Shown: positions 53,461-63,945 of the stretch, in pieces
Position numbering within the stretch: position 1 is the first letter of the stretch
Layout of the letters: each line of letters opens with the position of its first letter
NCBI GenBank assembly: GCA_016713175.1
Contig: JADJPQ010000002.1
Location: forward strand, 806,001 to 870,000
DNA from: Planctomycetota bacterium
Lineage (GTDB): Bacteria > Planctomycetota > UBA1135 > UBA2386
Reading direction: 5' to 3'
DNA: 64,000 nucleotides
The notes under the pieces: generated by a model
Told to the model about the DNA's origin: nothing
The model's input: only the letters and a program-made list of their open reading frames with translations
Database searches by the model: none
Program-made: the position numbers and the translations under genes

Positions 53461-54457
53461 GACGTTCATTCCGGCGCAGCCACAGCCACGCGAAGACGAC
53501 GAAGATCAGGAAGACCAGGCCGAACACGACGTCCAGCCAGTCGGCGACCGACTCGGCCGAGCGACCGCGGCTGCGCACCGAGGTCTCGAACAACTGCAGC
53601 CAGGACTCGGCCCGCGCCAGATCGACCCGAGCGAGTGATGGACGATCCAGCAGGGGTGCTACCGGTTCCAGTCCGAGCGCCCTGGTCAGTTCGGTCACCG
53701 CGGCCGGAGTCGCCAGCCGCTCGGCGGCGGCCGGCGAGGCGTCGCCGAGCACGGCGATGCCGGCCAGCGCGAACACCCCGTCCGCGAGTTCGGCTTCGGC
53801 CAGTTCGACGGCCGGGGTCGCCCCGGCGCCCGAGCGCAGCACCGCGCGCGGCAGCAGGGCCGCGAGCAGCCGGCCTTCGGCCACCCCGGCGAGCGCGGCC
53901 TGGTGGGAACGGGGATAGCTGCCGGCACGGGCATCGAGGGTCGTCCACAGCGCCTGGCCGGCGCGTTCGCCGTCGCCGTCGCGGACGCGTTGCGCCATGG
54001 CAGCGAGCCAGGGTGCCGGATCGATGCTCGGATCGCACAGACCGAGCCGGTCGTGCAGCAAAGGCTCCAGCGCCAGCGCGTCCCAGGTGGCGGGCACCGC
54101 CGGCGTCGCCAACAACGCCGGCCGATGGACCAGCACGTAGCGCACGGCGAACGGCAGCACGAACGCACCACCGGGACCGCGGCATCGCGGCGGCAGTTCG
54201 GCCGCCAGCTGGACCGGACGCAGTCGATCCGCCTGCTGCAGCCGCTGCAGGGTCAACTCGGCGACGCCGACGATCACCGCCGGCTCGGTGCGGGTTGCCA
54301 GCGACACCGGATCCACCGCGAGGACCGCCGCGACCTCGCCGAGGAGGCGTTGGACCACCGGGACCGCCGCGGTCGCCAGGGGCTCTGGAAACGCGATCAG
54401 CACCGGCGCCGGCTGCTGCGCCAGGAACAGCGGCAGCAACGCCGCGGCGCCGATCAC
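53444..54457 (-). CDS. Membrane-anchored periplasmic-binding-protein-like protein
   Basis: GTG 54457 overlaps the MFS stop (GTGA) and gives 337 aa. N-terminal signal-like segment (IGAAALLPLFLAQQ), then a two-lobed alpha/beta pattern typical of solute-binding proteins: 'PVLIAFPEPLATAAVPVVQR', 'GGAFVLPFAVRYVLVHRPAL', 'TWDALALEPLLHDRLGLCDP' and 'QAALAGVAEGRLLAALLPRA'. The C-terminus carries one transmembrane helix (LDVVFGLVFLIFVVFAWLWL) and a short basic tail. A binding-protein fold tethered next to an SSS symporter instead of an ABC transporter is unusual. No ABC genes are adjacent. Confidence 0.65.
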   Translation of the reverse strand: MIGAAALLPLFLAQQPAPVLIAFPEPLATAAVPVVQRLLGEVAAVLAVDPVSLATRTEPAVIVGVAELTLQRLQQADRLRPVQLAAELPPRCRGPGGAFVLPFAVRYVLVHRPALLATPAVPATWDALALEPLLHDRLGLCDPSIDPAPWLAAMAQRVRDGDGERAGQALWTTLDARAGSYPRSHQAALAGVAEGRLLAALLPRAVLRSGAGATPAVELAEAELADGVFALAGIAVLGDASPAAAERLATPAAVTELTRALGLEPVAPLLDRPSLARVDLARAESWLQLFETSVRSRGRSAESVADWLDVVFGLVFLIFVVFAWLWLRRNERHDAIA

Positions 54458-55626
54458 CGTTCCTCCGGCATGAACTGCCGCACCAGCACGTAGGCGATCG
54501 CCACGCAGCCGGCGGCACCGTACAGCATGTTCTGGAAGCCGTAGTGCTCGTAGATGCGGCTCCCGCTCCACGAAATCGCCGCGATGCCGAGATACATGCC
54601 CGCGCCGCGCAGGCCCATCAGCAGTCCGAGTTCATCGCGGTGCACCAGCTTGGACATCAACGCCTGCAGCGGTCCGGTGCGCGCCGCCGCCAACACCGCC
54701 AGCATCAGCCCGACCACCAACAGCCAGCCGAACGTCGACACCCGACCCAGCGCCACCAGGCAGACGGCCAGACTCGCGGTGGTCAGCAACACGAAGTTGC
54801 GCTTGCCGAACCGATCCGACAGCGGCGACAGCACCAGGGAGCCGAGCACCGGCGCGGTGCCGAGCACGATCCAGAGCCAGTGCTGCTGGCTCTTCGGCAC
54901 GAGATTGGTGTCGTCGAGCCACGTCGAAGACAACTGGATCGTCGTGACGAAAGCACCGACGTGCAGCGCCGAAGTCAACACCGCGGCGGTGACGCCGCGT
55001 TCCCGGAGCAGCGGGAACGGCCAGGCAACGCGACCAGTGCCGGGCTGTCCTGGCAACAACACGAACGCCAACACGGCGACCACCAGCGCGGCCGCACCCT
55101 GCACCCCGAAAATGACCGGCCAGTGGCCCGCATCGGCGGTCTGCTGCGCGATCGGCAGTCCGATCGGTACTGCCAGATACATGCCGGCGGCGAACACACC
55201 CATCGCGGCGCCGCGCCGCGCATACGGCACCAGATCGGCGACCATCGCCGCCGCGGCGGCATAGGCCACGCCCGCGCCGATGCCGGCCAGTCCGCGCGCC
55301 AGGAGCAGCATGCCGTAGCCGGCGACCCCCAGATGCAGCATCGAAGCCGCCGCAAACACCAGCAGCGCCGCGACCAGCATTCGTCGCCGCCCGAACGCAT
55401 CGATCGCCGGGCTGATCAGCAGCGCCGACAGCGCCTGACCGCCGTTGGTGATCGCAACCAGGTCGCCCTGCTGCGACTTGTCGATGCCGAGTTCGTCGCG
55501 CAGGAACGGATTCAACGCCCCCATCACGTTGGCGTTGATGGACACCGCGAACGCCGCCATCGCCAGCACGGCGACGGCCAGCCGTTCGCCGCCTGGGCGG
55601 GGCTCGGGTTGGGACGGGACGGACAC
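54454..55626 (-). CDS. MFS transporter
   Basis: 390 aa from GTG 55626, 12 predicted helices. MFS motif A variant 'PAIDAFGRRRMLVAALLVF', 'GMLLLARGLAGIGAGVAYAA' (helix 4 motif) and the half-repeat 'LSPLSDRFGKRNFVLLTT'. Drug/sugar efflux or uptake cannot be distinguished. First gene of the operon continuing through the binding-protein-like, 50-aa and symporter genes, all with overlapping ends. Confidence 0.88.
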   Translation of the reverse strand: MSVPSQPEPRPGGERLAVAVLAMAAFAVSINANVMGALNPFLRDELGIDKSQQGDLVAITNGGQALSALLISPAIDAFGRRRMLVAALLVFAAASMLHLGVAGYGMLLLARGLAGIGAGVAYAAAAAMVADLVPYARRGAAMGVFAAGMYLAVPIGLPIAQQTADAGHWPVIFGVQGAAALVVAVLAFVLLPGQPGTGRVAWPFPLLRERGVTAAVLTSALHVGAFVTTIQLSSTWLDDTNLVPKSQQHWLWIVLGTAPVLGSLVLSPLSDRFGKRNFVLLTTASLAVCLVALGRVSTFGWLLVVGLMLAVLAAARTGPLQALMSKLVHRDELGLLMGLRGAGMYLGIAAISWSGSRIYEHYGFQNMLYGAAGCVAIAYVLVRQFMPEER

Positions 55627-55782
55627 GACGGCCCGGCATCATGGGGCCGATGGCCGGAGCCGGCGAACGAAAACGCGGCGGCCGGGTGCGGTGGTTCGCC
55701 CTCGCCTGGACGCCGCGCCGGGATAGAGTTCTCGCCCCGTTTCGAACCCGCACCGCCTCGTCCGTTCCGGAGCTTTTCCCGC

Positions 55783-57120
55783 GTGAAGATCGCCATCCTG
55801 GGCGGCGGCATCTCGGGCACCGCATTGGCCCGCATGCTCGCCGCCGACGGCCACCAGGTCCAAGTCCTCGAGCAGGCCGAACGCGCCGGCGGTCTGTGCA
55901 AGAGCCGCCGCTACGGCGAGTTCACGTTCGATGAGGCCGGCGGCCACATCCTGTTCTCCAAGGACCAGAAGGTCCTCGACTGGCAGCTGGCGCGCTGCGG
56001 CGGTGAGGCCGGCACCGTCAAGACGGTCCGCAACACCAGGATCCGCTGGCACGATCGCTGGGTGCCGTACCCGTTCGAGAACGGTGTCGGCCATCTGACC
56101 AAGGACGCGATCGTCGACTGCCTGAAGGGCTACATCGAAGCGCACGTGCAGCGCCGGCTCGGTGTGCCTTGTCCCACCAACTTCCGCGACTGGATCCTGT
56201 GGCGCATGGGCGACGGCTTCGCGCGCCACTTCATGGTTCCGTACAACGAGAAGATCTGGAAGTGCGACCTGGCGACGATGAGCAGCGGCTGGGTCGCCGG
56301 GCGCGTGCCGGAAGCGCCGATCGAGGACATCCTGCGCTCGGCCATCGGCATCGACACCGCGGGCTACACCCACCAGTCGGTGTTCTGGTTTCCGCGCGAG
56401 GGCGGTTTCGAGACGTTGGTGCGCGGCACCGTGCAGGGCGGCGGTTTCGCGCTGCGCTGCGGCCACTCGGTGCGCAACGTCCGCCGCACCGGTGACCATT
56501 TCGCGGTCGATGGCGAGGCGTTCGACCTGGTCGTCAACACCGTGCCGCTGCCGCTGATCGAACCGGCGTTCGAAGGCATCCCCGAGGCCGTGCGCGCCGA
56601 CATCCGCGCGCTGAAGCCGATCGCGCTGATCAACCTGATGATCGGCGTGAAGCTCGACGAACCGTTGCCGGACCTGAGCTGGATCTACCTGCCGTTTGCC
56701 GAACAGGGCCCGACCAATCGGGTGACCTACTTCTCGAACTATTCGCCGAACAATGCGCCGGCGGGCCACGGCTCGTTCCTGGCGGAAGTGACCCACCGCG
56801 GCGAACTGCGGCCCGACCGCGAGTGGTTGCAGAACGTCGTCGCGGCGCTGGATCGCGCCGGCATCCTCCGCCGTGATCAGGTCGTGCTGACCGAGTGGTG
56901 CAACAACGACTTCGCCTACATCGACCAGAACCTCGAGTTCAGCTCGCGTGTCGGGCGGGTGCGCGCATGGTTCGACCAGAGCGGCTACATCACCTTCGGG
57001 CGATTTGGTCGCTACGAGTACCACAACAGCGACCAGTGCGTGGGGCGGGCAATGGAGGTCCACCAGCACATCCGGGCGATCGCGGCCTCCGGTGGCCCGG
57101 CGCGCCCGACCTTCCGCTGA
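55783..57120 (+). CDS. FAD-dependent amine-oxidase-fold protein (protoporphyrinogen oxidase / UDP-galactopyranose mutase-like)
   Basis: 445 aa from GTG 55783, the first start matching the FAD-binding N-terminus 'VKIAILGGGISGTALARML' (GxGxxG as GGGISG), followed by 'GHQVQVLEQAERAGGLCKS' and 'EFTFDEAGGHILFS'. 'FMVPYNEKIWKCDLATMSSG' is the motif of the mutase-like NAD(P)-binding subgroup found in polysaccharide loci. The C-terminal 'VRAWFDQSGYITFGRFGRYE' completes the FAD site. Possibly sugar-nucleotide rearrangement or desaturation. The glycosyltransferase at 57741-58868 lies beyond the gene-free region on the other strand, consistent with glycan synthesis, but the link is weak. Confidence 0.85.
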   Translation: MKIAILGGGISGTALARMLAADGHQVQVLEQAERAGGLCKSRRYGEFTFDEAGGHILFSKDQKVLDWQLARCGGEAGTVKTVRNTRIRWHDRWVPYPFENGVGHLTKDAIVDCLKGYIEAHVQRRLGVPCPTNFRDWILWRMGDGFARHFMVPYNEKIWKCDLATMSSGWVAGRVPEAPIEDILRSAIGIDTAGYTHQSVFWFPREGGFETLVRGTVQGGGFALRCGHSVRNVRRTGDHFAVDGEAFDLVVNTVPLPLIEPAFEGIPEAVRADIRALKPIALINLMIGVKLDEPLPDLSWIYLPFAEQGPTNRVTYFSNYSPNNAPAGHGSFLAEVTHRGELRPDREWLQNVVAALDRAGILRRDQVVLTEWCNNDFAYIDQNLEFSSRVGRVRAWFDQSGYITFGRFGRYEYHNSDQCVGRAMEVHQHIRAIAASGGPARPTFR

Positions 57121-57146
57121 ACGGCCCGGATCGGCTGGAAACGTGT

Positions 57147-57173
57147 CCCAGGCGTGGAAAGATGACGCCTGGG
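57147..57173. repeat. Perfect 9-bp inverted repeat after the FAD-protein gene
   Basis: CCCAGGCGT at 57147-57155 and ACGCCTGGG at 57165-57173, 9-nt loop GGAAAGATG. It lies 27 bp after the FAD-protein stop. There is no T run downstream, so it is not a canonical intrinsic terminator; it may stabilise the mRNA 3' end or bind a protein. Confidence 0.5.
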
Positions 57174-57442
57174 GGCGCAACCTGCGGCGCGATCGAGCTA
57201 GGAACGCGCCAATGTCCACCACGCCAGAACTGACGCCTTCCACGTGTTCCAAGCCCGCCGGCGGCATCGCCGTGCTGCCTTGCCGGATGTCGGAAGTCGT
57301 TTCATAGCAGTCAGTTTCGAGTCGAACGGGAAGTCCGGCAGAAGCCGGCGGGAAATCCGGAACAGGCCAGGGAACACCGGCACGCCGTGCGCACGTCGGA
57401 GCAGTTACCTGTCGGGTCCATGCCATCCGGCAGGTGCTCTTT
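57174..57442. other. Gene-free stretch ahead of candidate RNA
   Basis: No frame here has coding character like the neighbours. A weak promoter-like pair TTGCCG (57280-57285) and CATAGC 17 bp later points toward the candidate RNA on the plus strand. TTCGAGTCGAA (near 57307) is a short palindrome. Nothing else is recognised. Confidence 0.3.
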
Positions 57443-57607
57443 CCCTGTTCTTGGGACCCCACTGCGAGCTTTTCGGACGCCGAGACGGCATCGCGAATCA
57501 GAGGGGTCTGTTCCAGGGTGCAAAGCCCGGGTGCTTGTGTTGACCGGTCAGCGAGCTGGTCAGCAGGTCTCGCGCTCGCCAGGCCAATGGCGGTCCCAGG
57601 AACAGGG
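57443..57607 (+). ncRNA. Candidate structured RNA with 16-bp closing helix (6S-like layout)
   Basis: 57443-57458 pairs with 57592-57607 over 16 continuous positions, all Watson-Crick except one G-U, enclosing 133 nt. Inside, 57464-57469 pairs with 57574-57579 (GCGAGC/GCTCGC) and 57481-57486 with 57567-57572 (CGAGAC/GTCTCG), then a terminal region with TGACC/GGTCA (57541-57545/57558-57562). Helices are nested in order and separated by internal loops. A perfect intrinsic terminator follows 42 nt downstream on the plus strand. No coding frame fits. A long rod with internal bubbles is the 6S RNA layout, but no diagnostic sequence proves it. tmRNA, SRP RNA and RNase P signatures are absent. Confidence 0.45.
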
Positions 57608-57649
57608 CATCATCTCCGCAGTTCGCGGCCTGCACCGCGAGCGCTCCAT

Positions 57650-57690
57650 GCAGAGCGCGCCGTTCCATGCCGGCGCGCTCTGCGTCTTTT
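57650..57690 (+). terminator. Intrinsic terminator
   Basis: GCAGAGCGCGCC (57650-57661) and GGCGCGCTCTGC (57672-57683) form a perfect 12-bp stem with a 10-nt loop, followed by GTCTTTT. The T run fits plus-strand transcription. The only gene downstream on the minus strand is the glycosyltransferase, for which the T run is on the wrong side. It therefore most likely ends the transcript of the candidate RNA. Confidence 0.75.
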
Positions 57691-57740
57691 CTGGGCGCCT
57701 CTTGCCAGACTGGCACGAACGGAGACGCCGCGCCGAACCC

Positions 57741-58868
57741 TCAGCGGAGACGGCCGCGACGCAACTCGGCAAGCGAGTAGAACGTCCCTCGCCAGCGGAC
57801 TCCGCGACGCACGAGGGTGACCGCCACCGACCTCGCGAGCGCGATCGGCAACCACATCGCCGCGAGTGGACCAAGCCATCCCGCAGCCACCGGCCAACCC
57901 TGCTGCCGAGCCAGCGCGACCGTGGCAAACGCCGTGCTGGCATACGCCGCGACAGCGGCAACGCCGGGCGCACCGGCAAGCCACGGGCCGGCAAAGGTCC
58001 CCCCGAGCAACGCTGCGGACAGCCCCAGCAACACCGCCGCAAGCCACGTCCGGTAGCCCAACACGGCGAACATGTTCTTCTCGACCACTCGCAGCAGGCG
58101 CATCGGCGTGCCGCCCCAGTCGATCGCCAGGTCGCGGGCCGCTACCCAGACGCGCGAACGGAACCCGGCGCGAAACAGCAACAGGCCGAGCCCGACGTCG
58201 TCGACGACTTCCAAGCGCAGCGGCTGATGCCCGCCGACTGCCCGATAGGCACCGGTCCGCACCAGGTTGAACGCCCCGGCGCCGACCCAGGTGCGTTGCC
58301 GCGGTGCATTCACCGCCGCCACTCGCCGCGCGATCGACAGGTGGAACGCCAGGAGGCACGCCTTGCCGAGGAACGTCGTGTTCCGATGCGTCGGCAGCAG
58401 GACCGCGTGATCGGCTGCCGTCGCCTCCGCGGCTGCGACCGCACGGGCGATGGCATCGGGCACCAGCCAGACGTCGCCATCGAGGAACAACAGCCATGGC
58501 GTCGTCACTGCCGCCGCCCCGACCTGCAGTGCGTGCGACTTGCCGAGCCAGCCCGACGGCAAGACGTCGACTCGTTCCACCTGCAACCTGGGTTCGCAGG
58601 CGGCACGGGCCGCCAGCAGCGAAGGCGTAGCGTCGACGCTGCGATCGTCGACGACGATCAAACGGAGGTCGACACCCTGCTGGCTCAGCAGCCGATCCAC
58701 CGCCTCGGCGATGCTGGCGGCGTCGTCCCTGGTTGCGATCACGGCGGTCACGGCCGGCGGTGTGGTCGGCACCGCTGCAGGCAACGGCGGGATCGCCGCA
58801 ACGGCTCGCGCGCCTCGCCACGACGTCCAGATCCACAGCACGGTCAGCAACGAGAACGCGATCAGCAT
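57741..58868 (-). CDS. Glycosyltransferase family 2 membrane protein
   Basis: ATG 58868 (TTG 58874 possible) gives 375 aa. One N-terminal transmembrane helix (MLIAFSLLTVLWIW). GT-A catalytic domain: 'AVTAVIATRDDAASIAEAVD', 'LRLIVVDDRSVDATPSLLAA' (nucleotide-binding DD), 'TPWLLFLDGDVWLVPDAIAR' (DxD metal site), 'QRTWVGAGAFNLVRTGAYRA' and 'LEVVDDVGLGLLLFRAG' (catalytic D). About four C-terminal helices (VVEKNMFAVLGYRTWLAAVL onward). Resembles HpnB-type and other membrane GT2 enzymes acting on lipid acceptors; the acceptor is not known. Confidence 0.88.
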   Translation of the reverse strand: MLIAFSLLTVLWIWTSWRGARAVAAIPPLPAAVPTTPPAVTAVIATRDDAASIAEAVDRLLSQQGVDLRLIVVDDRSVDATPSLLAARAACEPRLQVERVDVLPSGWLGKSHALQVGAAAVTTPWLLFLDGDVWLVPDAIARAVAAAEATAADHAVLLPTHRNTTFLGKACLLAFHLSIARRVAAVNAPRQRTWVGAGAFNLVRTGAYRAVGGHQPLRLEVVDDVGLGLLLFRAGFRSRVWVAARDLAIDWGGTPMRLLRVVEKNMFAVLGYRTWLAAVLLGLSAALLGGTFAGPWLAGAPGVAAVAAYASTAFATVALARQQGWPVAAGWLGPLAAMWLPIALARSVAVTLVRRGVRWRGTFYSLAELRRGRLR

Positions 58869-59298
58869 CGGCAAAGGAACCTGATGGCGGCGCCCGCCCG
58901 CCCAGGGGGTGGCAACCGGGGCCTGTTACTGCGTGGATCTCGGTGGCTAGGTCAGCCGGCGGGCCACCACGACACCACCAGATAGCCACCTGCCCGCCGA
59001 TCGCCCGACAAATGCCCTGTTTCCACCCAAGGACGCCCCCCGGTCACAGTGGCCGGCGTGCTGATGGTACGTTCTCCCGGCCCGGGTGCGGTGCAGGGAA
59101 AATCGACGGCACCCCCTTCCCGAGACGGACCCTGGCGGCGAACATCCCCGCCGGTTCGCAAGAGCGCAACACCACCTCCGGCGACGGAGTAGCGCTCTCG
59201 CTCCGCACCAGGGAATCCCGACCGCGATCCACCGCACCGACGGCCGCCACCCTGGCGACGGCGGCGCGGCGCCATCTCTGTGTTGCGCTGGAGGGGGC
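58869..59298. other. 430-bp intergenic region
   Basis: Divergent promoter region between the glycosyltransferase and cupin genes. No frame looks coding and no RNA motif was recognised. Close to the cupin gene there is only a GGAGGGGG ribosome site at 59290. Confidence 0.4.
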
Positions 59299-59595
59299 AT
59301 GACCGACCGAACCAAGATCGACCGCAGCAGTGTGCGTGCCGAGTGGCAGAACCGCGGCTTCAGCTGTGACCTGTGGGTCGATGCGCCGGGCAAGGTGTGG
59401 ACTGACTTCGTCCACGACGTCGATGAACGGATCCTGGTGCTCGACGGCGAGATCCTGATCGAGATGAACGGCCGGATCCTGCGGCTCGAGCAGGGCGATG
59501 AGACGTTCATCGCGGCCGGCACGCGGCACACGGTGCGCAACGCCGGGGATCGGGCGGCGCGCTGGCTGTACGGCTACCGCGCACAGACGGCCTGA
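59299..59595 (+). CDS. Cupin domain protein
   Basis: 98 aa from ATG 59299, with a GGAGGGGG ribosome site. A single small beta barrel: 'DERILVLDGEILIEMNGRIL' and 'GDETFIAAGTRHTVRNAGDR', containing the second cupin motif's H (GTRHTV). The first-motif metal His residues are replaced, so a full metal site is doubtful. Possibly a regulator or a non-catalytic binder. Converges with the queD-like gene. Confidence 0.8.
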   Translation: MTDRTKIDRSSVRAEWQNRGFSCDLWVDAPGKVWTDFVHDVDERILVLDGEILIEMNGRILRLEQGDETFIAAGTRHTVRNAGDRAARWLYGYRAQTA

Positions 59596-59610
59596 CCGCC
59601 GGCGCAAGAC

Positions 59611-60111
59611 TCACTCGGACAACGTCCACACGCCGCGTTGGCCCGGCGTCTCCTCGACGCCAACCGCGAGGCGATGCACGCGTAGCGCCGGCCATTGCTG
59701 CCGGATCCGTTCGCGCAGCGTGCGCCCGACCCAGGCCGCCAGGTTCTCGGCGCTGCTGTTGCCGATCGGCAGCACGATCACTTCCGCCGCCGGAATCACG
59801 TAGCGCCGTTCCCGATAGCGGATCTCGATGGCGTCATCGTCGGTCCGGGTCGCCCGCAGTTCGGGATGCTGGCCAGGGATCAGCAGGTGCTCGTCGAGAC
59901 CATCGACGATCGCCTTGACCATCGGCTTGATCTCCTTGAAGTTGACCACCAGCCCATGCTGGTCCAGATCGGTCCGCAGCTCGACGAAGACCTTGTAGTT
60001 GTGGCCGTGCAGTTGCTCGGCGGTGCCATCCGGGAAGATCAGGAAGTGCGCCGCGCTGAACTTCAGGTAGTCCTTCTGGATCTCGATCGACCAGGATTCG
60101 TTCGCAGGCAT
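59611..60111 (-). CDS. queD: 6-carboxytetrahydropterin synthase / PTPS family
   Basis: 166 aa from ATG 60111. 'LKFSAAHFLIFPDGTAEQLH' and 'GHNYKVFVELRTDLDQHGL' carry the three zinc His residues (AAHF, LHGHNY), and 'VVNFKEIKPMVKAIVDGLDE' with 'LDEHLLI' is the family's catalytic His/Asp segment. 'NSSAENLAAWVGRTL' contains the conserved pterin-binding Glu. The catalytic Cys expected in QueD between the zinc sites is not apparent (I/F-P-D-G region), so a PTPS-III/other pterin role is possible. TACAGT lies 12 nt before the start. Confidence 0.82.
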   Translation of the reverse strand: MPANESWSIEIQKDYLKFSAAHFLIFPDGTAEQLHGHNYKVFVELRTDLDQHGLVVNFKEIKPMVKAIVDGLDEHLLIPGQHPELRATRTDDDAIEIRYRERRYVIPAAEVIVLPIGNSSAENLAAWVGRTLRERIRQQWPALRVHRLAVGVEETPGQRGVWTLSE

Positions 60112-60163
60112 GTTGCTGGCGGCACTGTAGCGCAACCGCCAAGCACCGACGATGATCCCGAAC

Positions 60164-60505
60164 ATGGACCTCGAAGCGATCCCGTGGCGGACGACGCGCT
60201 GGCCCGGCGTGCGGATCTGGTTCTATGCCAGCGACCGGGTCAGCAACCGCACGGTCGCACTGATCGCGATGGCCCCGGGCTGCGGCTACCCGCGGCACAA
60301 GCACCACGGCACCGAAGAAGTGCTGGTGCTGCAGGGTGGCTACCGCGACGAACTCGGCGAGCACCGCGCCGGCAGTCATGTCCGCTACGACGATCGCAGC
60401 GAACATACGCCGGTGGCGCTGGCCGGGCCGACGGCAACGACCTGCGTACTGTTCGCGGTCGCGCACGAAGGGATCGAACTGCTGGCCGGCACGCCACCCG
60501 CCTGA
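60164..60505 (+). CDS. ChrR-like cupin protein
   Basis: 113 aa from ATG 60164 (ATG 60152 adds four). 'PWRTTRWPGVRIWFYASD' followed by 'GCGYPRHKHHGTEEVLVLQG' gives the first cupin motif with H-x-H and E, and 'RAGSHVRYDDRSEHTP' the second with a metal His. This resembles the cupin domain of anti-sigma factor ChrR, but the N-terminal zinc anti-sigma domain is missing and no sigma factor gene is adjacent. Probably a stand-alone metal-binding cupin. Divergent from the queD-like gene. Confidence 0.75.
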   Translation: MDLEAIPWRTTRWPGVRIWFYASDRVSNRTVALIAMAPGCGYPRHKHHGTEEVLVLQGGYRDELGEHRAGSHVRYDDRSEHTPVALAGPTATTCVLFAVAHEGIELLAGTPPA

Positions 60506-60530
60506 ACGGGCGACCGCCGGTCCGCGCCGA

Positions 60531-62648
<2,118 letters not shown>

Positions 62649-62957
62649 GGCGGATACCTGTTCGGAAGCTGTCTCGTCGGTCGTCGGGGAGCTCGGGCCC
62701 GGGCCGGAACAGGGTCCGGGTCGGGTACGAAGGCGTAGCAAGGTAGCGGTCGCCTGCGGGGCGTCAATGCCCCCCGTGCGCCCTTGTGCCCGGTGCCCCC
62801 GAAGGCGGGCCCGGGAATCGACGAACGAAGCACTCCTGCCCCTGCGGTGTCGGCGCGATCCATTGGGTCCGATACCTGCCGGTCTGCGTCCTGCGGAGCC
62901 CCGCGCCTTCGCTACGATCTACGTTCCGGTGCATCCGACCGTTGCACCAGGAGGCCC

Positions 62958-63359
62958 ATGGATCCACTCGATTCGTTCTACCAGGAACTCGATTCGCAGA
63001 ACCTGCTCGAACGCCACGGCCCCGAACTGCTCGCGGACGCGCGGCAGATCCTGATCGACCAGCCGACGGCACGGCTCGCCGGCACGATCTTCCTGCCCGA
63101 TTCGCCCGAACTGCCGGGCTTCCGCGCAGCCCTGGCGCAGATGTCCGGCCAGTCGATTCCCGACGGCATGCTGATCGGCATCTGCCCGCGACCGCTGGTC
63201 GAGCCGTTCCTGCGCCAGCAGGTCGATCCCGCGGCGTGGCTCGAGGAACCCTGGCAGGCGCAACAGGTGCTGGTCGTCACCGTGTCGACGCGCGACGGCT
63301 TCCGGTTCGGCTTCTTCCGGATCACCGGCGAACCACGGGCCGCCGCGGGCGAAGCGTAG
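62958..63359 (+). CDS. Hypothetical protein
   Basis: 133 aa from ATG 62958, preceded by a strong CAGGAGG ribosome site. Begins 'MDPLDSFYQELDSQNLLERH', an acidic helix. The middle 'LPGFRAALAQMSGQSIPDGM' and the C-terminal strands 'AQQVLVVTVSTRDGFRFGFF' are soluble alpha/beta. No signal peptide or known motif. Divergent from fusA. Well-defined as a gene, function unrecognised. Confidence 0.65.
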   Translation: MDPLDSFYQELDSQNLLERHGPELLADARQILIDQPTARLAGTIFLPDSPELPGFRAALAQMSGQSIPDGMLIGICPRPLVEPFLRQQVDPAAWLEEPWQAQQVLVVTVSTRDGFRFGFFRITGEPRAAAGEA

Positions 63360-63438
63360 CTTCCGGGCCCGAACGGAACCGTTGGCGACCGGGCCATCCG
63401 ACGCCAGCAGCGCCAGCGCAACCAGCCTGGACGTGGGG

Positions 63439-63945
63439 TCAGAACCGCATCCCGAGGCCCAGCACGAGACCTTCGTACGTGCCGTCATAACCAACCTCCA
63501 AGGCGAATCCGTTCCGATATGGCCAGGAGAGCACCGCGCCGACTCCCCACGCGAAGTCGAACTCATGATCGGTGCACACCTCGAGATTGCTGCCGAGATC
63601 GTCGTACTGGCGACATTCACGCCCCCAGGCCAGTCCGGTCGTCGCATGCACCTGCAGCCAGGACCAGGGTCGCACCCCCGGACCGAACAGCAGTTCGTTG
63701 CCTTCCTCTTCGACCTCGCCGGTCGGCACCGCGGTCACTGGCGCTTCGTCGGTCGTGTGGCGTTTGGGCCGGTTGCCCGCGATCTGCGCGGCAACCACGG
63801 CAACGCCGTCGGGTTCGAGCTGCCAGTAGGCGCCCAAGCCATACAGGTCGCGGCCTTCCGGTCGCCAGACATACCGGGTCGTGCCGATCAGGCCGGCGCA
63901 GCCCGGCGTCAGCAACACCAGCACCAAGGCGACAAGGCTCCGCAT
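63439..63945 (-). CDS. Predicted lipoprotein with outer-membrane-barrel-like strands
   Basis: ATG 63945 opens MRSLVALVLVLLTPGCAGL, a signal with a lipobox-like T-P-G-C; 168 aa. The mature part alternates amphipathic strands: 'GLGAYWQLEPDGVAVVAAQI', 'WSWLQVHATTGLAWGRECRQ', 'FDFAWGVGAVLSWPYRNGFA', 'LEVGYDGTYEGLVLGLGMRF'. It ends in a C-terminal Phe, typical of outer-membrane beta barrels. Function unknown. The upstream region continues outside the window. Confidence 0.6.
   Translation of the reverse strand: MRSLVALVLVLLTPGCAGLIGTTRYVWRPEGRDLYGLGAYWQLEPDGVAVVAAQIAGNRPKRHTTDEAPVTAVPTGEVEEEGNELLFGPGVRPWSWLQVHATTGLAWGRECRQYDDLGSNLEVCTDHEFDFAWGVGAVLSWPYRNGFALEVGYDGTYEGLVLGLGMRF

Noticed and set aside
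53635..55782. N-terminal extension of the FAD protein into a 1161-codon frame
   Set aside because: The extension is antisense to the MFS and binding-protein-like genes; the FAD-binding start at GTG 55783 is the natural N-terminus.
57121..57740. tmRNA, RNase P RNA, SRP RNA
   Set aside because: No tRNA-like CCA end, no RNase P core or ACAGAA-CCGG segment and no SRP tetraloop region were found on either strand.
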